Source: Pseudomonas reinekei (lineage in GTDB: Bacteria; Pseudomonadota; Gammaproteobacteria; Pseudomonadales; Pseudomonadaceae). From it: a DNA stretch of 64,000 nt. The notes under the pieces are model-generated. The model saw nothing but the letters and a program-made list of their open reading frames with translations, ran no database searches and had not been told where the DNA came from. A program made the position numbers and the translations under genes. Shown here in pieces: positions 33,844 to 42,613 of the stretch; positions within the stretch are counted from its first letter, which is position 1, and each line of letters opens with the position of its first letter. Where the stretch lies: the NCBI RefSeq assembly GCF_001945365.1, contig NZ_MSTQ01000023.1, positions 23,331 through 87,330 of the forward strand, written 5' to 3'.

Positions 33844-34881
33844 TTACTCGGCAGGCAACGTCAGACGCTGCCCCGCCATCAACAGCGTCAACCGACTCAA
33901 GCTCATCCACGGCGAACCTGCCGCCTGGCCCTTGATCTGCGCGTCGATGCGCTGTGCTTCGAGCAACAACTGCGCCCAGCGTTGCGCCGAGTAACGTTGC
34001 AGGGCTTTGCTCATTAGCGGTTTACGCTTGTCCCAAACCGGTGGCTTGGCCTGGCTGAAGGCTTTGTCCAACGGGGTGCCCTGGCTGTATTGCAGCGAAA
34101 TATTGGCCAGCAGCCGCAATTCGCGAGCAAGGGCCCAAAGGATCACCGGTGGCTCGACACCTTCGCCGCGCAGTCCTTCGAGCATGCGCAGGGCATGGGC
34201 GGCCTCGCCGTTGAGAATCGCGTCGGTCAGCCCGAAGACATCGAATCGCGCACTGTCGGCAACCGCAGCCTGTACGGTTTCGACAGTGATCTGACCGCCT
34301 TCGGCCATCAGCTTGAGCTTTTCGATTTCCTGGGCGGCAGCCAGCAAGTTGCCTTCAACCCGTGCGGCAATCAGCTCTACGGCGTCCTGGCTGGCGGACA
34401 ACCCGGCCTGGGACAGGCGCTGACGGATCCAGCTCGGCAACTGGCTGACATCCACCGGCCAGATTTGCACGAACTGGGTGTGCGGGCCTTCGACCAGCGC
34501 CTTGCCCCACTTGGTTTTCTGAGCACTGCCGTCGAGCTTGGGCAGGCTGATCAACAGCACCGTGTCTTCGGCCGGTCGTGAGCAGTATTCGATGAACGCG
34601 GCGGCACCTTTGTCACCGGGCTTGCCGGAGGGCAGGCGCAGTTCCAGCAGACGCTTTTCGGCGAACAGCGACATGCTCGCACCGGCTTGCAGCAACGTGC
34701 CCCAGTCGAAACTGGCGTCGGCGGCAAAAACCTGGCGTTCATCGAAGCCCTGTTGACGGGCAGCGGCACGGATAGCGTCGGCGGCTTCCTGGCACAGCAA
34801 GGGGTCATCGCCACTGATGACGTAGACCGGCGCGAGAGCGCCTTGCAGGTGTTTGCCGAGTTGGGCGGGAGCGAGTTTCAT
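33844..34881 (-). CDS. holA: DNA polymerase III subunit delta
   Basis: HolA opens the beta sliding clamp during clamp loading. The 345-aa product follows the delta-family pattern: VYVISGDDPLLCQEAADAIR at the N-terminus, the beta-contact region SMSLFAEKRLLELRLP, LLISLPKLD, and a C-terminal helical collar with ALARELRLLANIS. The ATG at 34879-34881 is chosen; an upstream in-frame ATG at 34917 overlaps the lptE end. It is separated from lptE by a 39-base gap with a strong hairpin (34895-34914). Confidence 0.94.
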   Translation of the reverse strand: MKLAPAQLGKHLQGALAPVYVISGDDPLLCQEAADAIRAAARQQGFDERQVFAADASFDWGTLLQAGASMSLFAEKRLLELRLPSGKPGDKGAAAFIEYCSRPAEDTVLLISLPKLDGSAQKTKWGKALVEGPHTQFVQIWPVDVSQLPSWIRQRLSQAGLSASQDAVELIAARVEGNLLAAAQEIEKLKLMAEGGQITVETVQAAVADSARFDVFGLTDAILNGEAAHALRMLEGLRGEGVEPPVILWALARELRLLANISLQYSQGTPLDKAFSQAKPPVWDKRKPLMSKALQRYSAQRWAQLLLEAQRIDAQIKGQAAGSPWMSLSRLTLLMAGQRLTLPAE

Positions 34882-34894
34882 AGAAGGCGGCAAA

Positions 34895-34914
34895 CGGGGC
34901 GCCTGAGCGCCCCG
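34895..34914 (-). other. GC-rich hairpin between lptE and holA
   Basis: CGGGGCGC and GCGCCCCG arms with a CTGA loop, placed 14 bases upstream of the holA start. No T run, so it is not a classic terminator; it may slow translation start or protect the message end. Confidence 0.6.
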
Positions 34915-34920
34915 CAAGAC

Positions 34921-35526
34921 TTACTGCTGCGGCAGTTCGAGAGGCGACTGGCGCGGGGTTTCCGCTTCAGCCTTCTGTGCCGCTTCCAGTGCCGCGGCTT
35001 CTGCCTTGGCCTTGGCATCAGCGGTTTGCTGCAACTGGTCCAGCTGGGTCGGCGTCAGTTGTTGCAAGCGCAGCATCATGCGCTGAACCAGCTCCCGACG
35101 GATTTCCTTGCGAGCGTCGGTCGCTTCCTGGTCAGAACCCACCAGGTTGTTGCCGTCGTGGATGAAGATTTTCTGCACTTCAAGCTTGTCGCTCATCAGT
35201 GGCAGGTTGCCTTGGCCGAGGATGTCGTAGTTGAGCACCGTGGTGACCTGGTACTCGCCGGTACGGCCCGCACCTGCATAGCTGAGGATGCGCTGGGATT
35301 CCTGTTCGTCGGCCAGGAACAGCTTGTAAGGTGCGCCGGTGTAAACCTTGACGCCGCTGCTTTCCAGAACCTGGCGCATTTGGGTCACGGTTTCGCCGTA
35401 GGCGTTGCGGGCGCTCAGGTCGAGTTCCTTGATCGCCAGTTCGGTGGTGCCGGTGCCGCGCAGCTGGAAACCGCAGGCGCTCAACAGGACTGCGAGGCCC
35501 ATCACCAGCAAGTTGCGTTTGATCAT
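34921..35526 (-). CDS. lptE: LPS-assembly lipoprotein LptE
   Basis: LptE plugs the LptD barrel and helps place lipopolysaccharide in the outer membrane. The 201-aa lipoprotein has lipobox LSAC (Cys18), GFQLRGTG directly after it, then a LptE fold (VTQMRQVLESSGVKVYTGAPYKLFLADEQESQR). The C-terminal 40 residues form an AE/Q-rich, probably coiled tail beyond the usual domain. AAGGGGAG precedes the ATG. It lies between leuS and holA, the order usual in gammaproteobacteria. Confidence 0.92.
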   Translation of the reverse strand: MIKRNLLVMGLAVLLSACGFQLRGTGTTELAIKELDLSARNAYGETVTQMRQVLESSGVKVYTGAPYKLFLADEQESQRILSYAGAGRTGEYQVTTVLNYDILGQGNLPLMSDKLEVQKIFIHDGNNLVGSDQEATDARKEIRRELVQRMMLRLQQLTPTQLDQLQQTADAKAKAEAAALEAAQKAEAETPRQSPLELPQQ

Positions 35527-35551
35527 TGTGTTGCTCCCCTTGAAACCATGT

Positions 35552-35606
35552 GGGCCGATGATGCGGCCCGAAAGGTTTTACTCGGCGCCAGGCATGACCT
35601 GGCGCC
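35552..35606 (-). other. Two hairpins in the leuS-lptE gap
   Basis: GGGCCG/CGGCCC at 35552-35569 and GGCGCCAGG/CCTGGCGCC at 35584-35606 lie between the leuS stop and the lptE start. They lack T runs; a role in message processing or partial attenuation is possible. Confidence 0.5.
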
Positions 35607-35614
35607 TGATCCAA

Positions 35615-38221
35615 TTAGCTGGCGACGATGTTGACCAGTTTCCCGGGCACCACAATCACTTTACGAATGGTCAGACCGTCGACGAAGCGCAGCACGTTTT
35701 CGTTGGCGCGTGCGGCGGCTTCGACTTCTTCACGGGTCGCGGTGGCCGGCATTTCGATCTGGCCACGCAGCTTGCCGTTGACCTGGATCACCAGCGTCAG
35801 GCTGTCCTGCACCAGTGCGCTGTCGTCCTGCTCCGGCCAGCCAGCGTCGATCACCGGGTCGGCGTGACCCAGTTGATTCCACAGCTCGTGGCTGATGTGC
35901 GGCGTGATCGGAGCCAGTAGCAGCGTCACGGTTTCCAGACCTTCGTGAATCAGCGCGCGATCCTGTTCAGTGGCTTGTGCGGCTTTTTCCAGCACGTTCA
36001 TCAGCGTCATCACTTGGGCGATGGCGGTGTTGAATTTGTGGTTCTGGCCGACGTCCTGGCTGGCTTGTTTGATGGCCAGGTGGATCGAGCGACGAACGGC
36101 TTTCTGCTCGTCATTCAGGCTGGCGACGTCCAGTTTGCCCGGAAGGCCCTGGCTGACGTGGGCTTGCGCCAGACGCCAGACGCGCTTGAGGAAGCGGTGC
36201 GAACCTTCGACGCCGGAGTCAGACCATTCCGCGCTCATGTCAGGTGGCGAAGCGAACATCATGAACAGGCGGCAGGTGTCTGCGCCGAACTGGTCGATCA
36301 TCGACTGTGGGTCGACGCCGTTGTTCTTCGACTTGGCCATCTTCTCGGTGCCGCCGATTTCCACCGGCAAACCGTCGGTTTTCAGTTTGGCGCTGATGAC
36401 CTTGGCCTTGCTGTCACGCTCAAGTTCGACGTCCGCCGGGTTGAACCAGGTATAGGCACCGTTGGCTTCGCGACGATAGTAAGTCTCGGCGATCACCATG
36501 CCTTGGGTCAGCAGGTTCTTGAATGGCTCGTTGGAGCTCACCAGGCCTTCGTCGCGCATCAGCTTGTGGAAGAAGCGCGCGTAGAGCAGGTGAAGAATCG
36601 CGTGTTCGATACCGCCGATGTACTGATCCACCGGCAACCAGTGGTCGGCCGCCGATTTTTCCACCAGGCCACCTTCAAAGTGCGGCGAGGCGTAGCGGGC
36701 GTAGTACCACGAGGACTCGACGAAGGTGTCCATGGTGTCGGTTTCACGCTTGGCAGGCTGGCCACATTTCGGGCAGTTGCACTCGTAGAACTCGGGCATG
36801 CGCGCCAGTGGCGAGCCGGCACCATCGGGTACGACATCTTCGGGCAGCACGACAGGCAGTTGATCTTCCGGCACCGGCACGTCACCGCAAGCGGCGCAGT
36901 GGATGATCGGGATCGGGCAGCCCCAGTAGCGCTGACGGCTGATGCCCCAGTCGCGCAAGCGGAACTGGGTGCGCGAGGCGCCCAGTGTTTTCTTGATCAG
37001 TGCCACTTCGATGGCGTCGAAGGCACCGGCGAAGTCCAGGCCGTCAAACTCACCGGAATTGATCAGCGTGCCGTGTTCGCCATAGGCGTCTTGCCATGGC
37101 GCAGGGTTGGTGTCGCCTGCGCTTGTGCGCACCACCGATTTGACCGGCAGGTTGTACTTGTGGGCGAATTCGAAATCGCGTTCGTCGTGGGCCGGAACAG
37201 CCATCACCGCGCCGTCGCCGTAGTGCATCAGGACGTAGTTGGCGACCCAGACCGGCAGTTTTTCGCCAGTCAGCGGATGTTCGACGAACAGGCCGGTTGG
37301 CAGGCCTTTTTTCTCTTGGGTGGCGACGTCGGCTTCAGCAACGCTGCCGCCCTTGCATTCGGCGATGAACGCTTGCAGCTCGGGATTGTTGCGGGCGGCC
37401 AGGGTGGCCAGGTGGTGCTCGGCGGCTACGGCGACGTAGGTCGCGCCCATCAGGGTGTCCGGACGGGTGGTGAACACTTTCAGCGTGCCGGCTTCGCCGA
37501 TGGAATCGACGTTGTACGGGAACTGCACTTCCATGCCCCGGGACTTGCCGATCCAGTTGCGCTGCATGGTCTTGACCTGTTCAGGCCAGCCCGGCAGGTC
37601 GTCGAGACTCTCCAGAAGCTCGTCCGCGTAGGCGGTGATCTTGAAGTAGTACATTGGGATTTCGCGCTTTTCGATCAGCGCGCCGGAACGCCAGCCGCGA
37701 CCGTCGATCACCTGTTCGTTGGCCAGGACGGTCTGGTCGACCGGGTCCCAGTTCACGGTGCCGCTTTTCTTGTAGATCACACCTTTTTCGAACAGGCGGG
37801 TGAACAGCCATTGCTCCCAGCGGTAGTAATCGGGCTTGCAGGTGGTCACTTCACGCGACCAGTCCACTGCCAGGCCCAGGCTGCGCAGCTGGGATTTCAT
37901 GTAGGCAATGTTCTCGTAGGTCCACTTGGCGGGCGCTACGTTGTTCTTCATCGCGGCGTTTTCCGCCGGCATGCCGAAGGCGTCCCAACCCATTGGTTGC
38001 AGAACGTTTTTGCCTTGCATGCGCTGGTAGCGGGAGATCACGTCGCCGATGGTGTAGTTGCGCACGTGCCCCATGTGTAGCTTGCCGCTGGGGTAAGGGA
38101 ACATCGACAGGCAGTAGTAGGTCTCCTTGCCTGGCTGTTCACTGACTTCAAAGGACTTTTGCTCGTCCCAGAATGACTGGGCGGCGGCTTCGATCTCACG
38201 GGGCTGATATTGTTCGTGCAT
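35615..38221 (-). CDS. leuS: Leucyl-tRNA synthetase
   Basis: An 868-aa class I enzyme charging tRNA-Leu, with an editing domain. The HIGH-type motif is KLHMGHVRNYTIGD near residue 45. The CP1 editing domain is present (TRPDTLMGATYVAVAAEH). The C-terminal catalytic motif reads KMAKSKNNGVDPQ, with Ala where E. coli has Ser in KMSKS. A four-cysteine zinc-like element is seen (CNCPKCGQ). The start MHEQYQPREIE at 38221 was preferred to an ATG at 38263. Downstream genes lptE and holA follow on the same strand. Confidence 0.97.
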   Translation of the reverse strand: MHEQYQPREIEAAAQSFWDEQKSFEVSEQPGKETYYCLSMFPYPSGKLHMGHVRNYTIGDVISRYQRMQGKNVLQPMGWDAFGMPAENAAMKNNVAPAKWTYENIAYMKSQLRSLGLAVDWSREVTTCKPDYYRWEQWLFTRLFEKGVIYKKSGTVNWDPVDQTVLANEQVIDGRGWRSGALIEKREIPMYYFKITAYADELLESLDDLPGWPEQVKTMQRNWIGKSRGMEVQFPYNVDSIGEAGTLKVFTTRPDTLMGATYVAVAAEHHLATLAARNNPELQAFIAECKGGSVAEADVATQEKKGLPTGLFVEHPLTGEKLPVWVANYVLMHYGDGAVMAVPAHDERDFEFAHKYNLPVKSVVRTSAGDTNPAPWQDAYGEHGTLINSGEFDGLDFAGAFDAIEVALIKKTLGASRTQFRLRDWGISRQRYWGCPIPIIHCAACGDVPVPEDQLPVVLPEDVVPDGAGSPLARMPEFYECNCPKCGQPAKRETDTMDTFVESSWYYARYASPHFEGGLVEKSAADHWLPVDQYIGGIEHAILHLLYARFFHKLMRDEGLVSSNEPFKNLLTQGMVIAETYYRREANGAYTWFNPADVELERDSKAKVISAKLKTDGLPVEIGGTEKMAKSKNNGVDPQSMIDQFGADTCRLFMMFASPPDMSAEWSDSGVEGSHRFLKRVWRLAQAHVSQGLPGKLDVASLNDEQKAVRRSIHLAIKQASQDVGQNHKFNTAIAQVMTLMNVLEKAAQATEQDRALIHEGLETVTLLLAPITPHISHELWNQLGHADPVIDAGWPEQDDSALVQDSLTLVIQVNGKLRGQIEMPATATREEVEAAARANENVLRFVDGLTIRKVIVVPGKLVNIVAS

Positions 38222-38501
38222 GGCTACTTTTGAACTGAATAGGGGTGGCCTAATCCTCTTCAATGCAACGCTGGACGGTGATCACGCCAATTCGGCGTTT
38301 CGGTGTCCAGTCGCGCTGGAAGTGGAGTTACAGGAAGCGCCGTAGCATACATGACCGCACTCTACCGAGGGAAACCCTGATTGCTGCCGCGCGTCTCGCG
38401 AAAAACGCCGCGAGGGCCGTTGGTCGCGGCGCTCAGCCGGTTTGTGCATGGAAGCTAAGCTCTAACTGGGGAGTAGGTCTTATCTTCCAATGAGGTGAGG
38501 G

Positions 38502-38822
38502 ATGGTTGAGTCACAACGAAAAGCTACTAAACCGGAGTTGTACGAAAGACTGATCGATCGTCTTGGAATGGCCCTGGAAGCGGCAAAAACCGCAGGCCGG
38601 TTGCGTGATGAACGTCCACTGGAGCTGGAATTGCGCGGCTTGAGCCCCGCAGAGTTTGCTCTGGTCAAGGCGTACCTGGATCGCAGCGAGCGTGAGACAC
38701 ACGGATGCCTGTCCGAGGCAATAAAGCAACTCGACGCACCACGCTCAGCCAAAATTATCTGGCTCAAGGACAAAGTACCCGGCAAAGACGCGGTAAAGGT
38801 CCGGTCCCTGCAATTCAAGTAA
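38502..38822 (+). CDS. Conserved hypothetical protein, 106 aa
   Basis: A small charged, mostly helical protein with no signal peptide or membrane segment. It begins VESQRKATKPELYERLIDRLGMAL after Met and ends IIWLKDKVPGKDAVKVRSLQFK. I do not recognise a named family. AATGAGGTGAGGG upstream gives an excellent Shine-Dalgarno, and codon use looks like its neighbours, so it is very likely real. A gene in the same spot next to leuS exists in other pseudomonads (from memory PA3985/PA3986 region). Confidence 0.75.
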   Translation: MVESQRKATKPELYERLIDRLGMALEAAKTAGRLRDERPLELELRGLSPAEFALVKAYLDRSERETHGCLSEAIKQLDAPRSAKIIWLKDKVPGKDAVKVRSLQFK

Positions 38823-38927
38823 GACACCGAGCCATGCTCCAGGGTTTTTTCAAGCATAGTCCTTGCGTATTTATTGTCGCACTGCATCAACCCACTTAGG
38901 CTTCGGGCATCTTCAAGGAGATGCTCG

Positions 38928-39689
38928 ATGCCTTTTCGCTATTTTGTGAAACAACTTCTCTTGCCCCCCGGCGTTCTTTTGCTGCTGCTGGCGCTTGCCT
39001 GGTGGTGGCGGCGCTCAAGGCCAAGGCTGGCTGCCGTGTGTTTTGCCTTGGGTTTTGGCGGCTTTTTTCTGATGAGCCTGCCGATTGTCGTGCAATGGAG
39101 CGCTGCATTCCTGGAGCGCGAGCCGCCGCTGGCGCTCGACGAATGGGCGACGCTGGCGCAACACGCTGATGCGATTGTGGTGCTGGGGTCGGGGCGCGAG
39201 CGCGGTGATTTCGCGTGGGGCGCCGATCAGCCGACCGGCGTAGGCCTGGAGCGTCAACGCTATGCGGCGCGCCTGGCCAAAGCCTCGGGCCTGCCGATTT
39301 TGACCAGTGGTGGCTTGCATTACGGTACGCCGCCCACCGAGGCCAAGATGATGGCTGACTCGTTGCGTGATGATTTCGGCGTGTCGGTGCGTTGGCAGGA
39401 AGGCCGTAGCCGCACGACTTGGGAAAATGCGCAGTTCAGCGCCGAGGTGTTGTTGCCCGAAGGGGTCAAGCGCGTGGTGCTTGTGACTCACGCCTGGCAC
39501 ATGCCGCGAGCGGTCTGGAGTTTCCAGAAGGCCGGGTTTGAGGTGGTGCCGGCGCCGATGGGCTTTTTAGGCACGGATGACGCCCAGCTATTCGGAGGCT
39601 GGTTGCCGGAGTTCAAGTCGATCTGGCAGAGCGGGCAGTTGATGAATGAGGCGGTGGGGCAGGTGGGGTATTCGTTGTTCTATCGATAA
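38928..39689 (+). CDS. YdcF/ElyC/SanA family membrane protein
   Basis: A 253-aa protein with two N-terminal membrane segments (about 8-25 and 33-53) and a DUF218 domain: DAIVVLGSGRERGDFAWG, LPILTSGG, SRTTWENAQFSAEVL and VVLVTHAWHMPRAVWSFQKAGF. E. coli relatives ElyC and SanA affect envelope and peptidoglycan precursor balance, probably through undecaprenyl-linked lipids. The start has AAGGAG nine bases upstream. It is convergent with lnt, with a REP hairpin between. Confidence 0.88.
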   Translation: MPFRYFVKQLLLPPGVLLLLLALAWWWRRSRPRLAAVCFALGFGGFFLMSLPIVVQWSAAFLEREPPLALDEWATLAQHADAIVVLGSGRERGDFAWGADQPTGVGLERQRYAARLAKASGLPILTSGGLHYGTPPTEAKMMADSLRDDFGVSVRWQEGRSRTTWENAQFSAEVLLPEGVKRVVLVTHAWHMPRAVWSFQKAGFEVVPAPMGFLGTDDAQLFGGWLPEFKSIWQSGQLMNEAVGQVGYSLFYR

Positions 39690-39705
39690 CAGCGATAGTC
39701 AACAA

Positions 39706-39739
39706 CCTGTGGCGAGGGAGCAAGCTCCCTCGCCACAGG
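39706..39739. repeat. REP hairpin between convergent genes
   Basis: CCTGTGGCGAGGGAG and its complement, separated by a few bases, form a nearly perfect stem between the ydcF-like gene and lnt. Likely a shared transcript end. Confidence 0.85.
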
Positions 39740-39741
39740 GT

Positions 39742-41265
39742 TTAGACCGTCTTCGCCATCCGGTTGGCAATCAACGCCCAGCCAAACAGCAACACGCAAA
39801 CAATGATCAACGGCCACGAGCGCCATTGCAGATAAGGCGTCAGGTTGTGCATCGGCACCACTTCGCCGTACAGGATGCCGCGTTCGAATTGCGGGATCTG
39901 TTCGGTGATCTGGCCAAAAGGATTGATCAGGCCGGTAACGCCGTTGTTGGTGGCGCGGATCATCCAGCGTCCGGCTTCCAGGGCGCGCATCTGTGCCATC
40001 TGCAAATGTTGCAGCGGGCCGATGGAGGTGCCGAACCAGGTGTCATTGCTGATCGTCAGCAGCAGCTCGCTCTGGGCGGCCAGGCCCGCGGCGAATTCCG
40101 GGTACACCACCTCATAACAGATGAACGGCGCGATCTGGTAACCCTTGGCTTGCAGCATCGGCTGATCGGCCGGGCCGCGGGCAAAGTCCGACATCGGCAG
40201 GTCAAAGAACGCGATCAACCCGCGCAGTACATCCTGCAGGGGCACATACTCGCCAAACGGCACCAGTTTTTGCTTGAGATAGGTGCCATCGCCTTCGCCG
40301 ACCACGGTAATACCGTTGAAAAAGCGCTTCTGCTGATGGACGACCTGGCGGATCGGGACGCCGGTAATCAGGGCTGAGTCCCGTTGCGCGGCGAAGCTCC
40401 CCATCATGTCCAGGTAGCCCTGGGCGGACTCCTTCAGCACCGGCACCGCGGTTTCCGGCCAGATCAGCAAGTCGACGCGCTTGGAACTCATGCTCATGTC
40501 GCGGTACAGCGCGAGCTGTGCGTTGAGCTGCGCCGGGTCCCACTTCATGCTCTGTTCGATGTTGCCCTGAATCGCCGCGACACTCAGGGGTGCACCCGCC
40601 GGGCTGGTCCAGGCGTGGTGCTTCAAGGCCATGCCGGCGATCCATGGGGCGACCAGCAGCAACGCGCCCATCACGATGAAGCCTTTACGTGCGCTACGGA
40701 TCAGGCGCATGCCGTTGTAGATCAGCGCAGCGGTCAGGGCCAGGGAGAAGGAAATCAGCCACATCCCGCCGACGGGGGCGAGCCCGGCCAGCGGGCCGTC
40801 GAGCTGGCTGTAGCCAGAATATAGCCATGGGAAACCGGTCAGGAACCAGCCGCGGAAGGCCTCCTGGCCGACCCACAGCGCTGCAAATGCCAGGGCATCC
40901 GCCAGCGGGGCTTCGTTACGCCGTAGCCAGCGCGCCCAAAGCCAGGCTGGCAGCGCGAAGAACCAGGCAATCGCTGCCGTGAAGATCAGCATCAGGAAAC
41001 CGGCCAGTAGCACCGAAGCGCCACCGAAGTGGTGAATGCTGTAATAGATCCAGCTGGTACCCGCGCCAAACAGGCCGAAGCCGAAGCACCAGCCACGGCC
41101 CAGGGCCTGGCGTGGCGTCAGCTCGCGCAGACCCGCGTAGAAAAGCCCGACCGCCAGCAATGCCAGCGGCCAGATATCGAACGGCGCCAACGCCAGGGTG
41201 GTGATTGCACCGGCCGCCACGGCCAGCAGGTTACCGGGCCAGCCGGGGCGGGTTGTCCAGCGCAT
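39742..41265 (-). CDS. lnt: Apolipoprotein N-acyltransferase
   Basis: Lnt adds the third acyl chain to the N-terminal cysteine of lipoproteins in the inner membrane. The 507-aa product has about six N-terminal membrane segments and a nitrilase domain with the triad in LLIWPETAVP (Glu), YLKQKLVPFGEYVP (Lys) and APFICYEVVYPE (Cys). It ends a four-gene operon phoH-ybeY-corC-lnt; its ATG lies 8 bases past the corC stop with AAGGA in between. Confidence 0.96.
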   Translation of the reverse strand: MRWTTRPGWPGNLLAVAAGAITTLALAPFDIWPLALLAVGLFYAGLRELTPRQALGRGWCFGFGLFGAGTSWIYYSIHHFGGASVLLAGFLMLIFTAAIAWFFALPAWLWARWLRRNEAPLADALAFAALWVGQEAFRGWFLTGFPWLYSGYSQLDGPLAGLAPVGGMWLISFSLALTAALIYNGMRLIRSARKGFIVMGALLLVAPWIAGMALKHHAWTSPAGAPLSVAAIQGNIEQSMKWDPAQLNAQLALYRDMSMSSKRVDLLIWPETAVPVLKESAQGYLDMMGSFAAQRDSALITGVPIRQVVHQQKRFFNGITVVGEGDGTYLKQKLVPFGEYVPLQDVLRGLIAFFDLPMSDFARGPADQPMLQAKGYQIAPFICYEVVYPEFAAGLAAQSELLLTISNDTWFGTSIGPLQHLQMAQMRALEAGRWMIRATNNGVTGLINPFGQITEQIPQFERGILYGEVVPMHNLTPYLQWRSWPLIIVCVLLFGWALIANRMAKTV

Positions 41266-41273
41266 TTCAATCC

Positions 41274-42113
41274 TTAGCGAGCAATGGGCGTCAGGCGCAG
41301 CAAGTGAATCCGACGGCTGTCGGCATTCAGGATACGGAAACGATAGGCACCGATTTCAGTGATTTCGTTGCGCTTAGGCAGGTGCCCGAACGCGCTCATC
41401 ACCAGGCCGCCCACGGTGTCGAACTCATCATCGGAGAATTCGCTGTCGAAGAACTCGTTGAAGTTCTCGATCGGCGTCAGCGCCTTGATCAGGAAGTCAC
41501 CGCTGGGCAGCGGTTTGATGTAGCTGTCTTCTTCGACGTCGTGCTCGTCTTCGATGTCGCCGACGATCTGTTCCAGCACGTCTTCGATCGTCACCAGGCC
41601 GGCAACGCCGCCGTACTCGTCGATGACGATGGCCATGTGGTTATGGTTGGCGCGAAATTCGCGCAGCAATACATTCAGGCGCTTGGACTCCGGCACGAAA
41701 GTGGCCGGGCGCAGCAGGTCCTTGATGTTGAAGCTGTCGCCGTTCTCCTTGAGGATCAACGGCAGCAAGTCCTTGGCCAGCAACACGCCCATCACGTCAT
41801 CATGGCTTTCGCCGATGACCGGGTAGCGGGAGTGAGCCGAATCGACCACGGCCGGCAGGAACTCGCGAGGTGTCTGGGTCGCCTTGATGCTGATCATCTG
41901 CGAGCGCGGGACCATGATGTCCCGTACTTGCAGGTCCGCAACCTGGATGGCGCCTTCGACAATGGCCAGCGCTTCGCTGTCCAACAGTTTGTTCTGGTGT
42001 GCGTCGCGCAGCAGCTCCAGCAGCTCCTGGCGGTTTTTCGGCTCGTGGGCAAAAGCCTGGGTGAGCTTACCCAGCCATGACTTCTGCCCGTTGCTCGATC
42101 GATCTTCGCTCAT
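41274..42113 (-). CDS. corC: CorC family protein (CBS-pair, ion transport related)
   Basis: The 279-aa soluble protein has two CBS domains (VRDIMVPRSQM through SRYPVIGESHDDVMGVLLAKDLL and FVPESKRLNVLLREFRANHNHMAIVIDEYGGVAGLVTIEDVLE) and a C-terminal CorC/HlyC transporter-associated domain. E. coli CorC is linked to Mg and Co handling with CorA. It sits between ybeY (5-base gap) and lnt (8-base gap), the standard gammaproteobacterial order. Confidence 0.93.
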   Translation of the reverse strand: MSEDRSSNGQKSWLGKLTQAFAHEPKNRQELLELLRDAHQNKLLDSEALAIVEGAIQVADLQVRDIMVPRSQMISIKATQTPREFLPAVVDSAHSRYPVIGESHDDVMGVLLAKDLLPLILKENGDSFNIKDLLRPATFVPESKRLNVLLREFRANHNHMAIVIDEYGGVAGLVTIEDVLEQIVGDIEDEHDVEEDSYIKPLPSGDFLIKALTPIENFNEFFDSEFSDDEFDTVGGLVMSAFGHLPKRNEITEIGAYRFRILNADSRRIHLLRLTPIAR

Positions 42114-42118
42114 AGCGA

Positions 42119-42613
42119 TTACTCTGAATCCTTTGTTGTTTCGGTAGGGAATGCGTCGGTTTCGTCGTCCGCGTACGGATCGGGAAAGCCCAGCTCGGCA
42201 AGCAACGTTCGTTCCAGTGCTTCCATTTCTTCGGCTTCTTCGTCATCTATATGGTCGTAACCCAATAGATGCAAGCAGCCGTGAATCACCAGGTGGGCCC
42301 AATGGGCCTTGAGCTCCTTGCCTTGTTCGGCGGCTTCGCGCTCAACCACGGCCACGCAGATCACCAGATCGCCCAGCAGCGGGATGTCGAGAAACTCGTC
42401 CGGCACGTCCGCCGGGAACGACAGGACGTTGGTTGCGTAATCTTTTTGCCGCCACGTGTGGTTCAGCTCGCGGCCTTCGGCTTCGTCGACCAGCCGAATG
42501 GTCATTTCCGAATCCGCGGTGCGCTGGCGCAGAGCCAGTTCGCACCATTGGCGGAACTCGGCTTCGCTGGGGGCGCTGGCTTGGGTGGCGATTTGCAGGT
42601 CAAGCTCAAGCAT
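42119..42613 (-). CDS. ybeY: Endoribonuclease YbeY
   Basis: YbeY is a single-strand endoribonuclease used in 16S rRNA 3' maturation and ribosome quality control. The 164-aa product has the metal motif HGCLHLLGYDH and the conserved NVLSFPAD block. The ATG at 42613 overlaps phoH by 8 bases. A longer upstream reading is inside phoH and is rejected. It carries an acidic C-terminal tail (about residues 140-164). Confidence 0.95.
   Translation of the reverse strand: MLELDLQIATQASAPSEAEFRQWCELALRQRTADSEMTIRLVDEAEGRELNHTWRQKDYATNVLSFPADVPDEFLDIPLLGDLVICVAVVEREAAEQGKELKAHWAHLVIHGCLHLLGYDHIDDEEAEEMEALERTLLAELGFPDPYADDETDAFPTETTKDSE

Noticed and set aside
35945..38080. 711-codon plus-strand frame over leuS
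   Set aside because: Mirror frame of leucyl-tRNA synthetase, which has intact HMGH and KMAKS motifs on the other strand.
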